From Owenia fusiformis (taxonomy: Eukaryota; Annelida; Polychaeta; Sabellida; Oweniidae): DNA of 64,000 nt. The stretch lies in contig CAIIXF020000001.1 in the NCBI GenBank assembly GCA_903813345.2, forward strand, positions 22,713,915 through 22,777,914. Reading direction: 5' to 3'. This document shows, piece by piece, positions 1 through 13,020 of this stretch (its first letter is position 1; every line of letters begins with the position of its first letter). The notes beneath the pieces are model-generated. The model saw only the letters and a list, made by a program, of their open reading frames with translations, made no database searches and had not been told where the DNA came from. A program made the position numbers and the translations under genes.

Positions 1-462
1 ATAATTCCTAAAGGTGATTAGACACTGGAGGATCCAGGGGGGGGGCGCCAGTGTTAGATATTCAAAAAAATATTGTAACACCTATTAGTGGTTAGTCTAG
101 GCCAGATTACACATCCTCTCCCCCTAACATGGCTCCTTGGGGTCAGGCAACTGAACGAAACTGAAACAATGGGGGAGGGGTGGGACCAGGGGGCCAATTA
201 ATGCGCTTTTTGGGCATTACTGCGGGCCTTATCTTTTAATTTTTGGCCAAATAATTTAAAAAAATAGGCTTTCAATTTTCAAATTCTTTTTCTATACAAG
301 CCAAAATATATTTTCTCAGATTTGAAATGGTGGACCCCTTGTAAGTTAATTCAGATCCACCCCTGCTACCGATTTACTAACCTCTGTCTAGACTTTCTAG
401 AACATTTGAGTGAATATACCACTAATATACAACAAAACAAAGAGCCACAAAGTATATACTGT
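1..462. other. Non-coding left edge
   Basis: I see no supportable gene here. A run of G near 40-48 beside a GATCC/GGCGCC stretch resembles the edge of a dispersed repeat, but no partner end is visible in the window. The open frame at 322-543 has no splice signals or family motifs. Confidence 0.4.
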
Positions 463-467
463 ACTAG

Positions 468-1929
468 CACGCCTTACCATCGCGTAAGCAGGCGTCACCG
501 TACAGCGTCAAAAAATAGCGGAGTACAGTTTTCTGTACGGTAACGCAAATTAACTGCTTTGAAGCAAAAACTATGACAAGGGTTTAAAAAAATTAATTTG
601 ATGAAAACTAATACGATTTCATGTGAAATAAAAACAGCATTCTCTTAGAAATGGTTTTAACTAACTGATTATGATAAATGTTTTACGAGCACTGTTCGGA
701 TTTTTTCTGAGTGAATCGGCCCACATAATCGACCCAAGTGAAAAAAGGTTGTTTTTTCACATTTCGTTTGGTTATTATTTTCCCTGCCGTCTGAGAGTAT
801 GGATTATTTTTTTGAGAAAATGTATTTGTTGACTACACATTTTAGAACGGGCGAAGATTCAGCAAACAACCATGCATTATGTATATTTAAAAAAGATCAA
901 ATTTGAACGGTGACGCACCAGCTGTACGGTGACGCCATGCTTTGATGAACTAAATGAGACTAAGATTGTATGAAATGGAAACTCTGGAGTATGATCATTT
1001 GTTCATATATAGCGCCGTTACATGCATAATGGAAGGTTACTGGAAATGTATGATACGGTAAAGATCATGAAACCAAAAACTCTCTTGTTGCTATGTTATT
1101 GATGTTTTAAAACAAGGGATGTCACAAGTAAATCTCATCTTGCATGTGTGACTTTTTAGGATGAAAGATGCAATATATTGCATGGGGTAAAGATGGCTGT
1201 GTAGGCTATCTTTGTCAGTCATATGAGAAAAGTCTGGTTTAGTTCAAATGATACCAAAGCATTACGTCAACTTTCAAATAGTTAATTCCATGAAAACTAA
1301 AAATATCGAAATTGATACTTCCTGTCCGCCATCTTAAATGCGAAGGCGACGGCTGTAACCTTCGCTTGATACTTACCAGTGATAATGTACATGTAGATCT
1401 GACGCTTCTTTACCTCTTGTTCGAACAGTAAGCTTAGAGCTCTTCATAAAATCTAAGGAAGCGTCACCGTACAGCTGATGCGTCACCGTACAGTTCTGAT
1501 CTTTTTTGAATAAATACACTGAATGATTTTTTGCCGAATATTCATCTGTTCTAAAATGTGTAGATAACAAATACATATTCTCATAAAAATAATCCATACT
1601 CTCAGACGACAGAAAAAATAATAACCAAACGAAAAGTGAAAAAAACAACATTTTTCTCTCGAGTTGATTATGTGGGCCGATCCAGTCAGAAAAAATCCGA
1701 GCAGTGCTCGAAAAACTTTTGTCATAATTAGAAAGCTAAAACCATTCTTAAGAGAATGCTGTTTTTATTACACCCGAAATCGTATTTATTTACGTCTAAT
1801 TAATCTTTTTAAAACCCTCATTATAGTTTTTGCTTCAACTAAGTTAAATTTCGTCACCGTACAGAAAACTGTACTACTGTATTTTTTGACGCTGTACGGT
1901 GACGCCTGCTTACGCGATGGTTAGGCGTG
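468..1929. mobile_element. Foldback DNA transposon with about 480-bp inverted arms
   Basis: The left arm (about 468-950) and right arm (about 1450-1929) are imperfect reverse complements around a loop of about 500 bp. The ends read CACGCC...GGCGTG. The 5-bp direct repeat ACTAG lies on both sides (463-467 and 1930-1934), which is the footprint of an insertion. A 13-14 bp motif, CTGTACGGTGACGC or its complement, recurs near both outer ends and at both inner arm boundaries. It may be an iterated transposase-binding site, which is inference. No transposase is encoded, so the copy is non-autonomous. The superfamily is unknown to me. Confidence 0.8.
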
Positions 1930-2330
1930 ACTAGGGCACTTTAAACATGAAGGGCATCAAAAGTACACAATAAGCTAGATACAAGTGGTAACCTCATTCG
2001 ATGCATTCTGAGCAAAACTATATATAGACATTTTACAGCTGTACTGTATCTATTTACACATAAATAAACAGATACAAAACATGCCTGCATGATTTCAGCT
2101 TTTGAGAGTGAGAGTAAGCTGACCTTGGTGGTTGTGCTACATATTTACATGTGATTACATATCTGATTCTACTACTGAGCTCTACTGAAGGTAGGTGCAG
2201 GACCTCATTTAAGATATCAACATTTAGATTTCCCTTGTGAATGATGGGGGTAAATAAGCCTATGGTTTCTCCCATAATTTGATTGACCTTGCCTTAAAAT
2301 TGCATTTCTGTCATTTCAGATTTCCCAGTA

Positions 2331-5300
2331 ATGAATATGACATCATCAAATGAGACAAATATGTCACAGCCGAAAGAGGAAAAAGATGAGATGGTATCAT
2401 CATCAGATCAGATTGTCAATGTAATACAACAGCAGCAACAGACAGATGGCGGTATATTCCTTGATAAAACAAATAGTGGCAGTAAGTACATTCTGTATGC
2501 TTTATTTATCTAGTTCCATCCCATTCTGGTCTTGAAAGCATTCAACTAACTCTTAGCAGTCTGCCTACGAGTTATCTTGCAAAATCAGACATTCCCTGGG
2601 GTCTGCCGATGAGATTACTCGCACTTTAGGTACTTGGGGTTATGCTAAAGTTCATTTAGAAACAAAAAATATGCGTTAATGTGTTGATAATACACACCCA
2701 ACACTTGATGACCAGATCAAAAATATATATTGTTTTATAGCCTAAAATTAAAAATTTAATGGTTACTATGGTCAAATTGTCCATTTTGCTCAAACCAGGA
2801 CAGCAATACTGGGATTTAGTTTAGACTGCTATGGAGTCGAGAAAAATGTGGCTCTCCACGCCCCATATATTTCTTGCCTCAATCGATTCTGAACACCAGC
2901 CTGAATCACACCGGAATAGCCTGACAATGGTAAAGTCAGAAACCATTGTCACAAATGGGGGACATAACCATCACTTCGATTAGATTTTCATGAACTGTAT
3001 GTTTAATAGAGTGACCATTAAATTTCTTTGATACAGCAATCGCTCAAAGTGTTTTTTTACTGATCATATAGTAAAATATGTTCTACCATCGAAATAGAGG
3101 CTTAATTAATTTCATCGATCGGAATATGACACAGGACAACGGATACTGTATAAATGACAACGGTGTGGGTCAAATGTCATGTAAAATCGAGGTAATATTT
3201 GACAACGGAATATATAAAGACAAGGGTAAAGTGTCTATTTACCAATGTCATTTTCCTATGTTCCAATGCAGTATATCCACCATAGTCCGTTGTCACATCT
3301 TACCATATGCAGTTGTCTTTGTAAATTATTTCAAATTCAGATTCTGTTGTCATTGACAATATCGAAGACGCGCGCGCATTGTGGCGATTCACGACCCCAT
3401 TTGATAGAAATTGGGATTTCACATAATACATCATCACACGAGCTTAATACCTGCATAGAATTAGCGACAATAAACTCCCATGAAACAATGACCAAGTGAT
3501 TAAAGAGTTGAAATGATCGTTATGTCCGCCATTTTTGACAATGGTATCTGACTTTACCGTTGTCAGGCTATTCCGGTGTGTAAATGTTCTCTCAAAGCCA
3601 AAAAAGAAGTGTCTATCTCAAATTGCAGACTTATACACTTCAATCTTTAAATCGGCCAGTATTTCAGAATGTCTGCCATCAGCTTTGGAAATTATCATCT
3701 AGAGCATTACAAACATTACCCGACTGAGGTTACATCCTGTTTCTTTATGCATATACATATATGTATATTGTATATATAAATGGCATAATTATAATATCAA
3801 TGTATTTATTAATGTATCGTTTTGAATATCTAATTCTCATGTGCAAATGGAATTCGAATATATAAAACATTAAGAAAATAAAAAAAATATGAAAATCATC
3901 ATAATTATTCTTTCAGGTCCATCTTTAGCTACAGTTGGCCTAAGTAACAACAATACAACCCTAAATGGTGCAAACAATGGAGCAAATGATGTTGGCCCAA
4001 GTAACAACAATACAAACCTTGGTGCAAACAATGGAGCAAATGATGTACCAACATGCTCTAAGTATATTCCATACTCTAATGTTATAACAGATGAAACAAG
4101 CACTGATGTAACTTACAGCAACTACACTGACATGACTGAGCATGTAACACACCAACCGAATGTGGATTCTATACAGTATGGTACAGAAGGGAATGAAACT
4201 AATATAAAGGTAGAACCAGATTTTGTATCTGATCAAGTTGAAGGTTTTGAAACTGAACATGATAATATGACTGACATAAACAATGATACCCACCAACCAA
4301 TGAAACAAGAGATTAACATGAAAGATGCAGCCCAGAATGATGAATCATTTACTCAATGGAAAGACACAGCTAGTCAGGAGACTGGAACAGAACTGAAGAA
4401 CCCAACAACACAGCTGATCACAACTGATCAGGAGACTGGAATAGAACTGAAGAACCCAACAGTATCATTGTGCAGACTATCACAAGCAGATGTAAAATGT
4501 GCGAGGTTGGGGGAATTCATCTGTACAGGGACAGTTATTAGACAACAGGAAAAATGTCAATATCAAATGAAACTGAAAAGACAATTGAAGGTGAAGACTT
4601 CAAAACGATCGATTTTCCACAGTTCAACACCAACCTTAGATCAATCTGTAGAAAAGCTATTCAGATGTAACATTTGTTATGAATCATTTTTCAAAATCTC
4701 AGATCTTTCTAAACACAACAAGGGACATGCTTATAAAAATAAATCTGAAGTTAAAGCTTTTAAATGTAACCTATGCTCAAATGTATATGCCAGTGCCTAT
4801 TATCTTGAGTTTCATATCAAAATCCATTTACATGGCAGAAAATTCATATGCAAGGTGTGTTCCAAAGGGTTTCTTACTAGATCTCATCTTTCAACACATT
4901 ATCTCTCCCATACTGGAGAAAAACAATTTGAATGTAATGTTTGCCATAAAACCTGTGCTACAACTTCAGCATACAACAAACATAAGGAAATTCATACAAG
5001 GAGAGATGGAGACAGAAAATTTAAATGCCAGCTATGCTCTAAAGCATATTTTACTAAATCAAATCTTTCTTGTCATATTAAAATTCATACTGGAGAAAAA
5101 GGGTTTAAGTGTGATATCTGTTCCAAAGCATTTCATGGCAACAGTGCTCTTATTTCACATAAAAGAACACATACTGGGGAGAAACTATTTAGTTGCAAAA
5201 TCTGCAAGAAAGGATTTGCAAGTAAAAATAGTCTTTCAATGCATAACCATATTCATACAGAAGAAAAGCCATACAAATGCAAAGTCTGCGAAAAGGCATT

Positions 5301-6120
5301 TAGACATCCAGTGAATCTAAGAACTCATAACAGAATTCATACTGGAGAAAAGCCATATAAATGTAAGATTTGTTCTAAAGCCTTTTCACACAGTACTCAT
5401 TTAAGGAGACATCAAACAGTTCATACAGGAGAAAGAAAATATGAATGCAAAATTTGTCCTAAAAGGTTCACAAGTAAATCCTTTCTTACCGTTCATTATA
5501 GAAATCATACTGGTGAAAAACCATTTAAATGTGAAATTTGTTCAAAAGCTTTTACTTCATCTGCCTTTCTAAAGAATCACTCACGTATTCATACTGGTGA
5601 AAAGCCATTCAAATGCAACATTTGTGAAAGAGCTTTTTCTCGCGCTGGTGGTCTGTTTAAACATAAAATTATCCACAATGAGGAAAAGGAGTTCAATTGT
5701 CAAGTTTGCTTCAAGAAATTTTCTTCAAAAGAACACCTTATAATGCACAACAGAATCCACACAGGAGAGAGGCCATTTAAATGTAAACTCTGTCCTAAAG
5801 CATTTCATACAAGTTCATCCCTTACTTGCCATAAACGAAATCACACTGGGGAAAAACCATTCAAATGTAAGTTCTGCTCAAAAATATTCAAAGATTGCTC
5901 TGTATTGTTGGTTCACAAGAGAATTCACACTGGAGAGAAACCATATAAATGCAAAGTATGTCTTAAGGCTTTTTATTGTTCAACACATTTATATCAACAT
6001 AACTTTATTCATACTGGGGCAGATAAAAGATTTAAATGCGCATTCTGCACAAAATCATTTTGGCAAAGAAAACCTCTTGCAAAGCACGTTGAAACACATA
6101 TAAAGAAAAAGAGAAACTAA
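2331..6120 (+). CDS. C2H2 zinc-finger protein with 17 fingers (paralogue A)
   Basis: Two coding exons are visible, 2331-2481 and 3917-6120, joined in phase 1 (A|GT makes Ser 51). The donor is GTAAGT and the acceptor TTTCAG; the spliced protein is about 784 aa. An acceptor at 2319 implies an upstream non-coding exon. Residues 1-298 are acidic and Asn/Gln-rich. They include a 54-bp tandem duplication (NNN..GANNGANDV twice), a repeated QETG.ELKNPT segment and a sumoylation-type site, IKVEP. Residues about 299-778 hold 17 fingers of the C-x2-C-x12-H-x3-H form, mostly joined by TGEK/TGER linkers. The role is probably nuclear sequence-specific DNA binding, from family knowledge. No KRAB, BTB, SCAN or ZAD domain is visible. 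Paralogue B follows on the same strand with the same structure. In finger 4 the usual Phe is Cys. An in-frame ATG at 3889 lies in the intron and is not the start. Confidence 0.9.
2907..3580. mobile_element. Inverted-repeat element in the zinc-finger A intron
   Basis: About 45 bp at 2907-2951 recur inverted at 3536-3580, with ends CACACCGGAATAGCC and GGCTATTCCGGTGTG. The core PyCCGTTGTC or its complement recurs several times inside. No coding sequence and no clear target-site duplication are seen. It makes up almost half of the 1.4-kb intron. Confidence 0.75.
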
Positions 6121-6211
6121 AAACTGGTTTACTGCTTCTGTTTACTGTTTATCTGTTTGTTTTTATGTATGTGATAAAAGACCAATTTGTTATTGCTTGG
6201 ATAGCACATTC

Positions 6212-6217
6212 AATAAA
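6212..6217 (+). terminator. Poly(A) signal of zinc-finger A
   Basis: AATAAA lies 92 bp after the stop codon, followed by T/G-rich sequence. A second AATAAA is near 6270. The signal was chosen by position only. Confidence 0.6.
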
Positions 6218-7612
6218 ATGTAAATTGCTTTATATTTGAAGATTCAGTAAATTCATCCGATTTTTCAAAATAAATATACTGCTTTTATCATTACATTTAT
6301 ATATACACTAGTATCTTGTTGACCTATATTCAGCACTGCATTGATGAATGGGGCACTTATTAGGGCCAATATGCCATATTAATTCTTCATCAAAATGGGT
6401 AATGGGTAACATTCCTTATTGTCGGTTTTTAATAAGCTGGCTTAGGGAGGAGACTACCTACATCCAGAAGCAAACAAAGGTAGTGTTTCGATCCAATGGG
6501 TTAGGATGATGATATTTATCCATGAATTTGTGGAGCAGTGGTATATTCAAACCTGGACCCAGTATAGAAAATGTTTCCTCAAAGTCTGCTGAATGTTCCA
6601 AATAAAACCAATTTACATTATATAAGTATGTTATTCCTATTTTAAACAATTGAACTTAGCCAGTAACAGTCGACAGCAGTTTGGTACATTGCAAAACAAT
6701 ATTGGCGCTATTGTGGTTAAATGCAACTTCCAAATTTAAAATAATTTGCTGTTTCCAAGAAGAAAATTAAAATGAAATTATGACTGTTTTGTTAATAATG
6801 TAAGATTTGATATTTCTCTATTGTAAAATAAAACACTTGTAATAAAGGACAAAACACTGAGTACTTTTTCTGAATTTGATTTAATTGAGCTTAATCATCT
6901 TTCATCAGAGGAGTTTTCAGAATATGGCCACTGAATGAAAATAATAATGGAATTCTTCATGGTTCTACGGGATATGTTTATCAAAAATAGAGTATCATGA
7001 AAAACATGCCACCATTTCAAATCCATCATTAATGTCAAGAGGAATAATCAAAAAAACATTTACAAGAATTCATCTCTTTAATTTCAGTACATTTTTGACA
7101 AAATAGTGTTATTGAAAGGGCTTTTAAGGATACATGTATTGGATTTTATAAATGTGCCCATAATTAAACCATTATTTCAGGAAGAGTCAATTGCCCTATA
7201 TAAACTTATCGAATGAGCTAAATTCCCTTTAATACTCTATACTATATGAACTTTGAACTTTGTATACTGTTAAACTCAAGTGTATTGATATAGCCTAAGC
7301 AGTGGCATAGTTCTAGGTTATGTTGACAGCAGCTATTCTATGTATAGCCTTTATTGAGACATCTACTGCAACATATTCATTGTGAAAAGATATTTGTATA
7401 GCTACTAGCTAGTGACTGTAATACACTGTGCCCGCCACTCAGTAAAGTATGACATATGAACTGCAATCATTTGAGATATTGGAGCTTGCTAAAAGCCTGT
7501 ACTAGTACATTTACATTGAATATTCTAGCATTGGTAAGTATTCAGTTTTAGTTCATATTTTAGGTAAAGATAAATTGCGCCACTTACATCTACAAACTGC
7601 ATGTGAGGCCAT

Positions 7613-8316
7613 ATCGAAATAAATTAATATTGGATGGAAGGGGGGATTGGTTATCTCGTTCCAAGACTATCTCTACGTTCTAGTCTTGCGAACGTCTTAT
7701 TCTTTTGCCTGTATGATTACAACATGGAAGAATTTTCTACGCTTCTTACACTTAAGATACCTATTTCAATAGATTCCTTGGTATTTTAGCATTATTTTCG
7801 TGTAGTTGAATCCACAATTGTGTGGGTTTATCGGCAGAACAAAGAAATTTTCGTTTTTGATCCCAAAATTTGCGTGTAATATTTAACTTGTTTCAACCGT
7901 CAAATTCTTCCATTTATTGCTTATCCGGCCCACTTCCGGGTCAGTCAAACGGGGAATCCCCTTTTAAATCCAACCGCCATCTTGGAAAGTGATGGAATAT
8001 CTCTCGATGAAAAAAGAAAAAAGTTCCAATTCTGCCGATATACCCAAACAATTGTGGATTCAACTACACGAAAAGAATGCTAAAATACCCAGGAATCTAT
8101 TGAAGTAGGTATCTTAAGTGTAAGGGGCGTAGATAATTTTCCCAAGTTGTAATATCGTACAGGCAAAAGAATAAGACGTTCGCAGGACTATAGTCACGGG
8201 ACGGGATAAGGGGATTGGATGGAGGGGGGATACAGTATATATAAGACATGATAAGACATGCTACTTGAATTTATTCTTATTTATTTCCCCCTCCATCCAG
8301 TATTAATTTATTTCGA
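7613..8316. mobile_element. Inverted-repeat element between the zinc-finger genes
   Basis: The outer repeats at 7613-7642 and 8287-8316 are near-perfect complements (TCGAAATAAATTAATA, then GGATGG and a G run). Inner arms at about 7669-7840 and 8030-8210 are also complementary, including AATCCACAATTGTG and its complement. No open frame is worth calling. The rest of 6220-8780 shows no gene. Confidence 0.75.
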
Positions 8317-8806
8317 TTATTTTTTGTATAACGCATGGAAACTAACTTTAAAAAGTGAGCAATGTCATTAGTATTGTGATAATAACGTCCCTTATACCTA
8401 TTTATTACACGTCATGTAGACCATTGTTGCTCGATTTATAGCAAAAACATCGACTTTTGCATGTTGGTGATGAAACGCCTCTTTTAATAGATCTCATATC
8501 TTAGAAGTGAGCGTTCATAAGCTCCTACTTTTAGCTATTTTTCAGTCACATTTTCAGAGGGCTAAAAAGGTTATTTCATCATGTTTAGGGTCATTCTGAC
8601 CATTGCCATTGTGATCCTGGTCATGTAAATGATGGGGGCCCAATGATATGTGGAACTAGTTAAACTTACTGGAGGTCAAAACAGACCGCTGTTATCTTGG
8701 TTTAAAAAATATCCAAAATCCAGCATGGTTTTGTCACTTTCTGTTTTGTCATTTCCTGTTAAGTACCATGGGACCTTAATGCATTTTAGATAAACCAGAA
8801 ATTAAG

Positions 8807-11800
8807 ATGACATCCTCAGATGAGACAAATAAGATCACATGCCTGGAGGAAGAAAAGCTACAAATAACTTCTTCAGATGAGATTAATTCAATGGAACACC
8901 AACAGATAGATAGTCATAGCAAATTTGAACATTTAAGAGACAGACATTGGAGTGATTGTAAGTTTTTTATTGTGTTCAAGGCCAAAACATATTCTATTTT
9001 CTCCCAAAGGGGACACTTCTCGTTTCAATGGCAAATTCTTTTCAAATTCTTTCAAAGGTTTCCTGTCAAGTCTTCTCTAAGATAGAATTGTAGATTGAAT
9101 ATATGTGGGGGTACCATTAATTAGTGAGAAAAGAACAATAACTTTTTGAAATTTGCTTTAATTAATTGCATTGATATTTTCACCAAATAAACTCCAAGTG
9201 ATATGCTACATCCCATATAGTTTGATTAGTTAACTCTAACATATGGTGGTTTGAGAGATTTCTCTATGACATCATGACCAGTACCCTGGAGCAGTTATTA
9301 ATGTAAAAAAACTGAGGATTTCATGTTTTATTTTCCAGGTCCTCTTTACCAAGATTGCTTTAAGGAATATGATCCGTTTAATCCTAAAGCTCTTGGGTCA
9401 GGATCTTCTGTACTGAAGTATACCTAAGTCCTGACATTATATAAAAATTAGTTATAGTGAATCTACCATAATTAGAAATCATATAGATTGCTATGTATTT
9501 TATTAAGTTACATTGAGATCTTTGAGAATTCATGCTTATTTCAGCCAATTCTGCTCCACCCCAAAGTACTGCAAAATGGCAGTGTCTCTTATGTCACAGT
9601 CATGTGTGGCATGATATGCAAGATATGACATCAGAATTGGTTGTGTTGTCATAACAACTACCTCAGGACAATGTGTACACACAAAATTTGAAAAGTAACA
9701 GTCAATTCTTAAAAAAACATGGTAAAAAGTGCCCTGGTTTCTCGTACTTTTTAGCTGTTCCACGGACCCCTAGCAACCGTTGCCATGGTAACCGCTGTTG
9801 CAATGTATTTATTTGAAAAAATTAACGAGTATGCTCATTCAATACTCTATTCCTCAAGGGATGTATATACCAAATTTTATTGCAATTGAATGAATACTAG
9901 GATGCTGCCTCAAAATTTTCTCACTAATTAATGATACTCCCTTGTACTATGAATTCTAATACAAAATGTCAATATAAGAACAGTAATAATTGTGGGAGTA
10001 TTCAAAGTAGTACATCCTTTTGCAGGTCTATCTTTCAGAAATGATCTAGGCAACAACAATGATCCAACCAAGATGATTAAAGATACAAATGCTACAAAAT
10101 TCCCACCTGATGTTATTGTGGAAAATACTAGCAAAGATGTAACCAATGATGACCTGACTGAGCAAGATACACACCCAGTTAGTGCAGATTTCATCAAGTC
10201 ACAGGGCAATAGAGAAGAGAATGTCAATATAAAGGTAGAACCTGATCAAGTCAATGGTCTTGAAGATGAACATGATAATGTGGATGATACAAACAGAGTT
10301 GACAATCAAGTGAAACAAGACATTAAACATGAACTTCAAAACTGTCAATCATTTGCTCATTTTGATAACACGGCTGATGAAAATACTGAAACAATTGATG
10401 AAAATTCTGAAACGATGAATCAAAAGAACCCAACAGTATCACTTTGTAGATTATCAGAAGCAGATATAAAGCTTCTTAAGTCCAGGAAATACACCTCAAA
10501 GAGGAGAATATGTTCATTGATGTCGAAAACGCAACCAACTCTTAACCAAGATCACAAAGGAGAAAGACTGTTCAGATGTAACATATGTTATGAAGCATTT
10601 TATGAAATCTCTAATCTTTCTAAGCACATCGCTGGACATCTAAAGCAAGCCAAGAGTAGTGTTAAAGCTTTTAAATGTAACCTATGCTCAAATGTATATA
10701 CCCATGCCTATTATCTCGATTTTCATATCAAAATCCATTTAAATGGCAGAAAATTCAAATGCAAAGTGTGTTCTAAAGAATATCTTACCAGATCTCACCT
10801 TTCTGCACATAATCTTGTTCATACTGGAGAAAAGAAATTTTCATGTAATGTTTGCTCTAAAACCTTTGCAACTACTTCAAGATTTAATGCACATAAGAAA
10901 ACTCATTCGAGAGAAAATGAAGACAGAAAATTTAAGTGCCAATTATGCGCTAAAGCATACTTCACAAAAGCAAGTCTTAAATTCCACCAGAAAGTTCATG
11001 AGGAAGAAAAACAATTTCATTGTGATGTCTGTTCCAAAGCATTTAACCATAAAAGTCATTTCACAAGACATTTAAGAACACATACAGGAGAGAAACCCTT
11101 TAGTTGTAAAATCTGCAAGAAAGCATTTTCATGTAAGAAATCCCTTTCAATGCATAACAACATTCATACAGGTGAAAAGCCATACAAATGTAAAGTCTGC
11201 GAAAAGGCATTTAGACATCAAGTAAATTTGAGAACTCATAACAGGATTCATACTGGAGAAAAGCCATATAAATGTAAGATATGTTCTAGAGCCTTTTCAC
11301 ACAGTAGTCATGAACGGAGACATCAAAAGGTTCATACAGGAGAAAGAAAATATGAATGTGAGACATGTTTCAAAAGATTTGGAGACAAATCATCTCTTAA
11401 AGGTCATTACAGAACTCACACAGGTGAGAAACCATTTCAGTGTAAGATTTGTTTGAAAGCCTTTTCTTCATCTGGCATTTTAAGAACTCACACACATATT
11501 CACACTGGTGAAAAGCCATTTAAATGCAACATTTGTGAAAAAGCCTTTTCTAACCAAAGCAGTCTGTGTACACATAGAATTATCCACAATGAGGAAAAAG
11601 AATTCAACTGTCAGGTCTGCTTCAAGAAATTTTCTTCAAAAGTACACCTTGTAATGCATAACAGAATCCATACAGGAGAGAGACCATTTAAATGTAAACT
11701 ATGTCCTAAAGCATTTCATACAAGTTCAGCCCTTACTTGCCATAAACGAAATCATACTGGAGAAAAACCATTCAAATGTAAGTTCTGCTCAAAAACATTC

Positions 11801-12031
11801 AAAGTATGTTCTAATTTGTTGATGCATAAAAGGCTTCATACTGGGGAGAGGCCATACAAATGTAAATCATGCCCAAAAGCATTTTACTGTACATCTCATT
11901 TAATTAAACATGAAGTTGTTCATACTGGGGCTGATAAAACATTTAAATGTTCATTTTGCACAAAATCATTTTGGCAGAGAAAACCTCTTGCAAAGCACCT
12001 TGAAACACACATAAAGAAAGAGGAAAACTAA
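8807..12031 (+). CDS. C2H2 zinc-finger protein with 17 fingers (paralogue B)
   Basis: The coding exons are 8807-8957 and 10026-12031, joined in phase 1 (T|GT makes Cys 51). Intron position and phase are identical to paralogue A; the protein is about 718 aa. An acceptor (TTTTAG, ending 8789) lies just before the start exon. The N-terminus MTSSDETN matches MTSSNETN of A. The sumoylation-type IKVEP and the NPTVSLCRLS block before the fingers are also conserved. Residues about 233-712 carry 17 C2H2 fingers that align one to one with those of A. Fingers 8 and 17 keep the same helix contact residues, while many others differ exactly there. The likely role is nuclear DNA binding; target and function are unknown. 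An in-frame ATG at 9992 is intronic. Overall this looks like a tandem duplicate of A with a shorter N-terminal region. Confidence 0.9.
9339..9427 (+). other. Possible alternative 3' coding exon of zinc-finger B
   Basis: The intron contains a good acceptor (TTTTCCAG, ending 9338). From it, phase-1 reading continues in frame for 28 codons to a stop at 9425-9427. If used, it would give an isoform of about 79 aa with no fingers. No counterpart was found in the intron of paralogue A and no poly(A) signal is obvious nearby, so it may be chance. Confidence 0.3.
9779..9792. promoter_or_regulatory. Palindromic X-box-like site in the zinc-finger B intron
   Basis: GTTGCCATGGTAAC is a perfect palindrome that fits the RFX-type X-box form, GTnRCC spacer RGYAAC. 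The same 14-mer occurs in several repeats in this window, so it may mark repeat ancestry rather than regulation. Confidence 0.35.
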
Positions 12032-12040
12032 ATACATTCT

Positions 12041-12046
12041 AATAAA
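12041..12046 (+). terminator. Poly(A) signal of zinc-finger B
   Basis: AATAAA lies 10 bp after the stop codon at 12029-12031. This gives an unusually short 3' UTR unless a later signal is used. Confidence 0.45.
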
Positions 12047-12359
12047 TGTATCATGACAAGATCTACTTCCTTTTTAGCTTCAACTTTCTGTTTGTTTTAT
12101 GAGATATAAGTTGACAAAAAGAATAGAAACCTTGTTTCGATCATGAGAAAAAAACAATTGAAAAAAAAATTATGACAATTTTTCATTTCTTTGCTACGCA
12201 TTTAAATACCATTTTTAATCTACTTATTAAGTGTAATATTAAAAACATATTTACTTTTCTTTAGACATTTTAATATAATCATTTGGATGAATTTTCCCAT
12301 TGGATTAACTATCCTCTTGTAAATTATTTCAATGTGATTTGAAATAATGTGTATTTAAA

Positions 12360-12685
12360 GAGGCAACAAGGTCTGTAGAGAGAAAATTCAAAATTTTTTA
12401 CTTTTTCCGAGCTATCAGGGCAACATTTGACTTAACATCTTCTTTGACATATCTATTTCCTTAAAATGTATGGATGAACTATCAATTTCAGCATTAAGAA
12501 GTGTAAATTCAGTTCAAAGCTTCTATAAAGGGAGTCCCACTTATTGATTTTTAGCATCAATCATGTTTCAAGAGGACTATCAGCTGAAATAATGTTCATC
12601 GACGGGGTTTCTTTGGAGAAAATAAAAATATATGTTTGTCTTGATGCAATATCAAAACTTGAATATATTTTGACACTGGTCCATA
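12360..12685. repeat. Dispersed repeat, copy 1
   Basis: About 320 bp starting GGCAACAAGG and ending near TTTTGACACTGGTC recurs in the same orientation at 23303-23625, with scattered mismatches. No ends, tail or coding sequence are recognised. The rest of 12050-13020 holds no gene I can support. Confidence 0.7.
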
Positions 12686-13020
12686 TCGGTTAATGGCCCC
12701 TCTGCACTAATTGTTGCACCTTTAAATGAATGAATTCATGAGATTTTCTTAATGAACTGATCATCTACAAAAATATTTCCATATATTCAATCTTGGATTA
12801 TACATATTTCTAAATAATCTAAAGAGACAATTGGTCATTTAGGCAAAAAGAGCTTACAGACTGTTTAAGGCTTATTCTAAATCTACTGGTACCATCCAGA
12901 TCCCATCATAAAGTAAAGCCAATGATATTACAATGCAAACAAATGGTAAAGGGTCTGGATATTACCTGTGTGACATTGCATCGTTATAGCTGTTTGCTAT
13001 CTATTGTTAATACATGCATA

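Noticed and set aside
4679-5314. 211-codon + strand frame inside zinc-finger A
   Set aside because: It is an overlapping alternative frame of the finger array. Repetitive His/Cys codons leave shadow frames open. The same applies to 10743-11075 in paralogue B.
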